A stretch of DNA of 17,745 nt from DALYDP01 sp964541635 (GTDB lineage: Bacteria; Patescibacteriota; Gracilibacteria; Peribacterales; Peribacteraceae): positions 1 to 17,745 of the forward strand of contig CAZIQM010000022.1 of NCBI GenBank assembly GCA_964541635.1, given 5' to 3'. The translations under genes were made by a program, and so were the position numbers. Below the pieces are notes generated by a model. That model searched no databases, was not told the origin of the DNA, and saw only the letters and a list, made by a program, of their open reading frames with translations. Each line of letters starts with the position of its first letter. Within the stretch, counting starts at the first letter, position 1. This document shows, one piece after another, positions 13,646-17,745 of this stretch.

Positions 13646-15244
13646 ATGAACAACGCCCTTCGCCGCCTCGTCCTCGTTTCCGTTTCCCTCGCGTTTCCCG
13701 TCACCGCGTTCGCTTCGGCATCGTCGGTGTCCGAAGCGCTCGGCAACCCCGCGGGCAACGCGCCCGTCACCCGGGCGACGTTCCTGAAAGCCGCGGTCAT
13801 CACGCTCGGCGTCCCCGTCGACTTCGGCCATGCCGGACCGGATGACGTGACGCTGCCGTACCTCAAGGCTGCGGAGGAGCGCCATGCGCTGGACGCGCTG
13901 GAGGCGGACGCGGACCTCTACGGCCCGATCACGCGTGGCGAAGCGATCCGCCTCGTCGCGGAATTGCGCGAATGGCACGGCTCGGGCGCGGTGGCGCAGT
14001 TCGACGACGTTCCTTCGGGCGCGGAGCTCCGCGCGGCGGTCGTCCTGTCGGTCCAGCACGGATGGATGAAGCCCTTGCGCGGGAAAACGTTCGGCGTCGC
14101 GTCGAACCTCCGTTCCAAGGAAGCGGTCAGCGTGCTCACGCGCGCGTCCGCCGATGCCGGCGAACGCCCCGCGCAGGCCAAGATCGTCGTTTCGTCGAAG
14201 AAGAAGACGGTCGTCGGCTTCGAGAGCAAGAAGTTCCGCGACCAGGTCATGTCGCTGCTGCGTGACGATTACCTCTACCCCGAGAAGCTCCGCGCCGCGA
14301 CCGGCTCGACCGCCGCCGCGTACGTCGAGAGCATCAAGGATCCCTACACGGCGCTCTTCAGCCCTGTGGAAGCGAAAGCGTTCCAGGACCAGTTGAGCGG
14401 GGAGGTCACGGGCATCGGCGTGCAGATCGACGACGCGCACATCGAGATCCTCTCGGTCATCGCGGGATCGCCCGCGGAGCGTTCCGGCCTCAAGGCGGGC
14501 GACCGCATCGTCAGCGTCAACAAGAAGCGCGTCGAAGGGAAACCTTTGGCCGAAGTCATCAAGCGCATCCGCGGCGCCGCCGGGACGCCCGTCCGCGTGG
14601 GCGTCGTGCGCGACGGCGAAGAGCTGTCGTTCGACATGATCCGCGCGAAGATCGAAGTGCCCGACACGAAAGTGGAAACGCGCAGCGGCATCGCGATCGT
14701 GACCGTGTCCCAGTTCGGCGACCACCTCATCAAGGACGCGCCCAAAATCTTCGACGACATCGCCTCCTCGGACGACAAAGGCGTGATCATCGACCTCCGC
14801 GGGAACCCCGGCGGGTACCTCAACGCGGTGCCGGCGATCCTCAGCGAGTTCCTGCCCTCGGGCAGCACGTACCTCCACACGAGGTCGCGCACCATGGTCG
14901 AGGAGTACGTGACGTCCTCCGAACCGTCGATCCCCGAGGACATGCCGCTCGTGTTGCTCGTCGACGGCAACTCCGCGAGCTCGGCCGAAATCGTCGCGGG
15001 CGCCCTGCAGGACCACCACCGCGCGACGCTGGTCGGCGAGAAGACGTTCGGCAAGGGCACCGTGCAAACGGTCTACCCGTTCACGAACAAGGCGACCCTG
15101 AAGTTCACCATCGCCGAGTGGCTGACGCCCGACGAGCACCCGATCAACCAGGTCGGCGTCACGCCGGACGTCGAAGTGCAGGCCGCCGACGCGGGCGACC
15201 CCGCCCTCGAGAAAGCCATCGAGATCATCCGTAACGCGCGCTGA
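13646..15244 (+). CDS. S41 carboxyl-terminal processing protease with N-terminal SLH-like region
   Basis: A 532-residue exported serine protease of the CtpA/Prc type. A signal peptide (RR at 6-7, hydrophobic to residue 20, AFA at 21-23) is followed by SLH-like units. These are VTRATFLKAA (from 41), ITRGEAIRLV (from 95), and a fuller unit at about 118-167 with FDDVP, GWMKP and KEAVSVLTR. The PDZ domain spans about residues 253-330 (GIGVQI, SPAERSGLKAGDRI). The protease domain follows with the Ser/Lys dyad S445 (NSASSAEIV) and K470 (KTFGKGTVQ), spaced 25 residues apart as in Prc. It should trim or degrade exported proteins from their C-termini, and the SLH-like part may hold it at the cell surface. 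A much longer in-frame reading from 13316 overlaps prsW in a shadow frame. I chose the ATG at 13646 because the signal peptide begins there and a -10 lies just upstream. Confidence 0.93.
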   Translation: MNNALRRLVLVSVSLAFPVTAFASASSVSEALGNPAGNAPVTRATFLKAAVITLGVPVDFGHAGPDDVTLPYLKAAEERHALDALEADADLYGPITRGEAIRLVAELREWHGSGAVAQFDDVPSGAELRAAVVLSVQHGWMKPLRGKTFGVASNLRSKEAVSVLTRASADAGERPAQAKIVVSSKKKTVVGFESKKFRDQVMSLLRDDYLYPEKLRAATGSTAAAYVESIKDPYTALFSPVEAKAFQDQLSGEVTGIGVQIDDAHIEILSVIAGSPAERSGLKAGDRIVSVNKKRVEGKPLAEVIKRIRGAAGTPVRVGVVRDGEELSFDMIRAKIEVPDTKVETRSGIAIVTVSQFGDHLIKDAPKIFDDIASSDDKGVIIDLRGNPGGYLNAVPAILSEFLPSGSTYLHTRSRTMVEEYVTSSEPSIPEDMPLVLLVDGNSASSAEIVAGALQDHHRATLVGEKTFGKGTVQTVYPFTNKATLKFTIAEWLTPDEHPINQVGVTPDVEVQAADAGDPALEKAIEIIRNAR

Positions 15245-15250
15245 CAGTAA

Positions 15251-15272
15251 CCTTTCCTTCCCCCTTTCCTCC
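15251..15272 (+). promoter_or_regulatory. Pure pyrimidine tract directly before the BaeRF-like start codon
   Basis: All 22 bases between the end of the GTAA at 15247-15250 and the ATG at 15273 are C or T. This replaces any Shine-Dalgarno site in the 28-base gap after the S41 stop. Such tracts can be bound by ribosomal protein S1; that role here is inference. Confidence 0.35.
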
Positions 15273-15917
15273 ATGCACTACTTCATCATCGCCGCGGGCA
15301 AGAACCACGCGCAACTCTTCGAGGTATCGGGCTCCGCCGCGCGCCCGGTCGCGGTCGAGGGCATGCCCACCAGCATGGCCGACGCATGGAAAGGCATGGA
15401 GCGCGAGAGCGGGGACCATAACCAGCGGAACGCCAACGACGTGACAGAGCAGGAGGAAAACGAATACATGCACAAGCTCGCGAAGAGCGTGCACGGCGCC
15501 GTCCGCGGACCGCTCGTGTTCGCCGGCGTGTCGGAGGCCTACGGCATGTTCAAGAAATACGACGCATCGGGATTCCTGCTCGACGAGTACGTCCAGGGCA
15601 GCACCGAGCACGCGTCCATCGAAGACCTCGTGGCGAAGGCCGAACCCATCGTCCGCGCGGAGATGCTCAGGAAGAACGAAGCGGTCCTCGAGCAGTTCGG
15701 CGCGCTGCAGGGCACGGGGCGTACGTCGGTCGATGCGGCCGAGATCGACGCCAAGGCGAAAGCCGGCAAGGTGGAAACGCTGATCCTGCCCGACGGTTCT
15801 GAGGGGAAGCACGCGTCGCTCGCGGCGGAAGTGTCGGCCCACCGCGGCTCCACGGTCCTCGCCGAAGCCTCCCATATGCCCCAAGGATCGTCGATCGCGG
15901 CCATTCTCCGCCTGTAA
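15273..15917 (+). CDS. BaeRF-like protein (bacterial archaeo-eukaryotic release factor 1 family), short form
   Basis: A 214-residue soluble protein with no signal peptide or membrane segment. The layout matches the C-terminal two domains of BaeRF proteins. It has an N-terminal strand pair with FEVSG, an acidic and Asn-rich stretch with EQEENEYMHKLAKSV, then GPLVFAGVSEAYGMFKKY. The eRF1 domain-3-like end has GRTSVDAAEIDAKAKAGKVETLIL and finishes QGSSIAAILRL, a typical family ending. The GGQ peptide-release motif is absent, as in other BaeRFs. These proteins are predicted to act at the ribosome in rescue, stress or hibernation, but proof is limited. Family members are usually about 350 residues, so this one lacks the first domain. 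It follows the S41 gene by 28 bases and precedes rpsU. It could be another ribosome-associated or stress protein; the assignment is from pattern memory. Confidence 0.65.
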   Translation: MHYFIIAAGKNHAQLFEVSGSAARPVAVEGMPTSMADAWKGMERESGDHNQRNANDVTEQEENEYMHKLAKSVHGAVRGPLVFAGVSEAYGMFKKYDASGFLLDEYVQGSTEHASIEDLVAKAEPIVRAEMLRKNEAVLEQFGALQGTGRTSVDAAEIDAKAKAGKVETLILPDGSEGKHASLAAEVSAHRGSTVLAEASHMPQGSSIAAILRL

Positions 15918-15923
15918 ATCCGC

Positions 15924-15952
15924 TTGCGCCCTCCCGGGGCCGTCCGTACAAT
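15924..15952 (+). promoter_or_regulatory. Promoter of rpsU
   Basis: TTGCGC (15924-15929), exactly 17 bases, then TACAAT (15947-15952), ending 11 bases before the ATG at 15964. The predicted leader is about 5 bases. The -10 is the same as for the prsW-like gene. Confidence 0.6.
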
Positions 15953-15963
15953 CCCCGCACCCT

Positions 15964-16179
15964 ATGGCCATCCACGCCCACAAACGCCCGGAAGAAAGCA
16001 ACGACCGCCTCCAACAGCGGTTCAAGCAGCAGGTCCAGAAATCGGGCCTGGTGAAGATGATCCGCGAGCGCAACATCCACACGCGCAAGACGAGCAAGCG
16101 CCTCCAGCGCAAGCGCGCCCTGAAGCGCGAGGAGTTCCGCACGGTCAACCGGAAGAAGAAGTTTTATTCCAACATGTAA
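15964..16179 (+). CDS. rpsU: Small ribosomal subunit protein bS21
   Basis: A 71-residue, strongly basic protein. The pattern is ESNDRLQQRFKQQVQKSG, then a conserved-type helix start (LVKMIRERN), a long Arg/Lys-rich stretch (KRLQRKRALKREEFR) and a basic tail ending FYSNM. Length and composition fit bS21, which binds the 30S platform near the anti-Shine-Dalgarno end of 16S rRNA and aids start-site selection. It stands alone as a transcription unit, with its own promoter just upstream and an intrinsic terminator 21 bases after the stop. The presence of bS21 is noteworthy beside genes that all lack Shine-Dalgarno sites. Confidence 0.92.
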   Translation: MAIHAHKRPEESNDRLQQRFKQQVQKSGLVKMIRERNIHTRKTSKRLQRKRALKREEFRTVNRKKKFYSNM

Positions 16180-16200
16180 TCGACCCCACCACGATTCTCG

Positions 16201-16226
16201 AAGCCGTCCGCGAGGGCGGCTTTTTT
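16201..16226 (+). terminator. Intrinsic terminator of rpsU
   Basis: AAGCCGTCC (16201-16209) pairs with GGGCGGCTT (16214-16222), nine pairs with one G-U, around a GCGA tetraloop of the GNRA type. A run of six T (16221-16226) follows. It is the only strong Rho-independent terminator seen in the window. Confidence 0.9.
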
Positions 16227-16346
16227 GTCGCGGAATCCCGCGATGGATAACGCCCAAGCATTGTGGAATTTTGTCAAAGCCAATACGCCTTTTAGGGCTT
16301 ATTTCCGCGTGAAAAACACGGTTTTGGTCCCTAGAATGTCGGGGCT
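16227..16346 (+). promoter_or_regulatory. gyrB upstream region with promoter
   Basis: The region is less GC-rich than its neighbours. GTGAAA (16309-16314), 17 bases, then TAGAAT (16332-16337) form a promoter whose -10 ends 9 bases before the ATG at 16347. A GGGG at 16341-16344 is too close to the ATG to be a good Shine-Dalgarno site. Small hairpins lie at 16229-16242 (CGCGG/CCGCG) and 16308-16320 (CGTG/CACG, overlapping the -35). An ATG at 16243 opens a frame that only runs into gyrB out of frame. Confidence 0.5.
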
Positions 16347-17745
16347 ATGGCTGACAAGCAGAATTACGGCGCAGACCAGATCCAAGTGCTCGAAGGTCTC
16401 GAGGCGGTCCGCAAGCGCCCGGGCATGTACATCGGTTCGACGGACGTCCGCGGTTTGCACCACCTCGTGTGGGAAATCGTCGACAACTCGATCGACGAAG
16501 CGATGGCTGGACACGCCAACACGATCCTCGTGACGCTCAACGACGACGGCAGCGTGTCCGTCGAGGACAACGGCCGCGGCATCCCGGTCGACATGCACAA
16601 GACGGCGAAGAAATCGGCCCTCGAAGTGGTCCTCACGACCCTTCACGCCGGCGGCAAATTCGGCGGCGAGGGTTCCGGCTACAAAGTGTCCGGCGGTCTC
16701 CACGGCGTCGGTTCGTCGGTGGTGAACGCGCTTTCCAAGGTCATGAAGGCGGAAATCCACCGCGACGGCGCCGTCCATATGCAGGAGTACCGCCGCGGCA
16801 AGCCGGTCGCCCCGGTGAAGAAGATGGGCAAGAGCGACAAGCACGGCACGATCATCACGTTCCTCGCGGACGACGAAATCTTCGACACGACCGAATACAG
16901 CATCGAGACGATGCTGACCCGCTTCCGCCAGCAGGCGTACCTCACGAAGGGCATCACGATCGGCGTCATGGACGGCCGCAAGAAGCGCCCCGCCGCCGAC
17001 GAAGCCTTCCCGCGCCTCTACCGCTTCTCGTTCGAGGGAGGCATCGGCGCGTACGTCTCGCACCTCAACGAAGGCGCCGAGAAGATCGGGTCCGTCATTT
17101 CGTTCGAGAAGGACCAGCCCGAAGGCCAGGTCTCGGTGGCGCTCCAGTACTCGCAGGCGTTCAACGAGAACGTCATGAGCTTCGCCAACAACATCTACAC
17201 CTCCGAAGGCGGCCACCACATGACGGGCTTCAAATCGGCCCTCACGCGCACGATCAACGCCTACGCCCGCAAGTACGAATTGCTGAAGGAGAAGGACGAG
17301 AACCTCAGCGCCGACGACGTGCGCGAAGGCCTCACGGCGGTCATCTCCGTCCGCCTCCGCGAGCCGCAGTTCGAAGGCCAAACGAAATCGAAGCTCGGCA
17401 ACGCCGAAATGAAGTCGGCCGTCGAAACGGTCGTGAACGAAATGCTCCAGCAGTACATGGAGGAGCACCCGGGCGAGGCGAAGGAGATCGTCGGCAAGTG
17501 TTTGCTCGCAGCCCGCGCCCGCATGGCCGCCCGCGCCGCGCGCGACAGCGTGATCCGCAAGGGCGCGCTCGAGGGCATGACGCTCCCGGGCAAGCTCGCG
17601 GACTGTTCCAGCCGCGATCCCAGCCAGAGCGAGCTCTTCATCGTCGAGGGTGACTCCGCCGGCGGCTCCGCCAAGCAGGGCCGCAACCGCGAAGTCCAGG
17701 CCATCCTCCCGCTGCGCGGCAAGATCCTCAACGTGGAGCAGGCCC
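16347..17745 (+). CDS. gyrB: DNA gyrase subunit B (cut by window edge)
   Basis: The ATPase subunit of gyrase, which introduces negative supercoils with GyrA. The visible 466 residues are about three quarters of the usual 630-650. The GHKL ATPase domain opens with IQVLEGLEAVRKRPGMYIGS. It has the catalytic Glu of WEIVDNSIDEA (E43, with D46 and N47 for Mg-ATP), DNGRGIP (D74-P80) and GGLHGVGSSVVNAL. The transducer domain follows, with FANNIYTSEGGHH and the switch-lysine-type QTKSKLGN. The TOPRIM domain begins near residue 425 with FIVEGDSAGGSAKQGR (E434) and QAILPLRGKILNVE before the edge. GyrB and ParE share these motifs. The sequence up to the edge looks GyrB-like, though the distinguishing C-terminus is not visible. 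The start is set by MADKQNYGADQ and by the promoter just upstream. Confidence 0.92.
   Translation, partial: MADKQNYGADQIQVLEGLEAVRKRPGMYIGSTDVRGLHHLVWEIVDNSIDEAMAGHANTILVTLNDDGSVSVEDNGRGIPVDMHKTAKKSALEVVLTTLHAGGKFGGEGSGYKVSGGLHGVGSSVVNALSKVMKAEIHRDGAVHMQEYRRGKPVAPVKKMGKSDKHGTIITFLADDEIFDTTEYSIETMLTRFRQQAYLTKGITIGVMDGRKKRPAADEAFPRLYRFSFEGGIGAYVSHLNEGAEKIGSVISFEKDQPEGQVSVALQYSQAFNENVMSFANNIYTSEGGHHMTGFKSALTRTINAYARKYELLKEKDENLSADDVREGLTAVISVRLREPQFEGQTKSKLGNAEMKSAVETVVNEMLQQYMEEHPGEAKEIVGKCLLAARARMAARAARDSVIRKGALEGMTLPGKLADCSSRDPSQSELFIVEGDSAGGSAKQGRNREVQAILPLRGKILNVEQA

Noticed and set aside
13565..15274. 569-codon open frame on the minus strand
   Set aside because: It is antisense to the S41 protease, whose signal peptide, PDZ and catalytic dyad are all clear. 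The composition is that of a shadow frame.
16180..16346. Possible tRNA or small RNA gene in the largest gap
   Set aside because: Only the rpsU terminator, the gyrB promoter and two short hairpins are seen. There is no cloverleaf or conserved tRNA arm sequence.
16243..16533. Small frame starting at an ATG after the rpsU terminator
   Set aside because: It runs out of frame into gyrB, has no separate start signal and no recognisable product.

Overview
The window is a GC-rich, tightly packed bacterial chromosome segment with 13 genes, two of them cut by the window edges. The longest gap is 167 bases. Several genes end in TGA, so UGA is a normal stop and the standard bacterial code fits. Gene content suggests a Candidate Phyla Radiation (Patescibacteria) type organism or another lineage rich in GT-C glycosyltransferases: a dimeric-type glycyl-tRNA synthetase, bS21, a short BaeRF-like protein, PrsW, an S41 protease with an SLH-like region, and a large set of polyprenyl-phosphate-sugar enzymes. 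This placement is an inference and is weak without a tree. No RNA gene, insertion sequence, CRISPR array or phage gene is visible.

Layout. (1) 1-596, minus: 5' part of glycyl-tRNA synthetase, divergent from (2) 659-2299, a UDP-galactopyranose-mutase-like FAD protein. (3) 2324-3634, minus: a polytopic membrane protein of unknown role, divergent from (4) a plus-strand glycosyltransferase run at 3704-9866. This run is a GT39-like enzyme with an extracytoplasmic beta domain, a second GT39-type enzyme, a GT87-type enzyme, and a paralogue of the first. A separately promoted GT2 dolichol-phosphate-mannose-synthase-like gene follows (9940-10626). (5) 10630-12129, minus: a PMT-type protein O-mannosyltransferase. 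(6) 12219-15917, plus: PrsW-like intramembrane protease, S41 carboxyl-terminal processing protease, BaeRF-like protein. (7) rpsU (bS21) with its own promoter and an intrinsic terminator. (8) gyrB, running off the right edge.

How the genes work together. The GT2 enzyme probably charges a polyprenyl phosphate with a hexose. The five or so GT-C enzymes would then use such lipid-linked sugars on the outer membrane face to build a surface glycan or to glycosylate exported proteins. The FAD enzyme may supply or modify a sugar precursor. PrsW and the S41 protease look like envelope proteolysis factors. glyQS, the BaeRF-like gene, rpsU and gyrB are information-processing genes.

The most striking non-coding signal is promoter placement. 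In nine of the ten transcription units a TANNNT-type -10 box lies only 6-11 bases before the start codon, and none of the genes has a recognisable Shine-Dalgarno site. Leaderless or nearly leaderless transcription therefore seems to be the rule here. The second notable point is a conserved two-cysteine beta domain inserted after TM1 in two GT-C paralogues. The third is an 866-base same-strand overlap between the GT87 gene and the gene after it.
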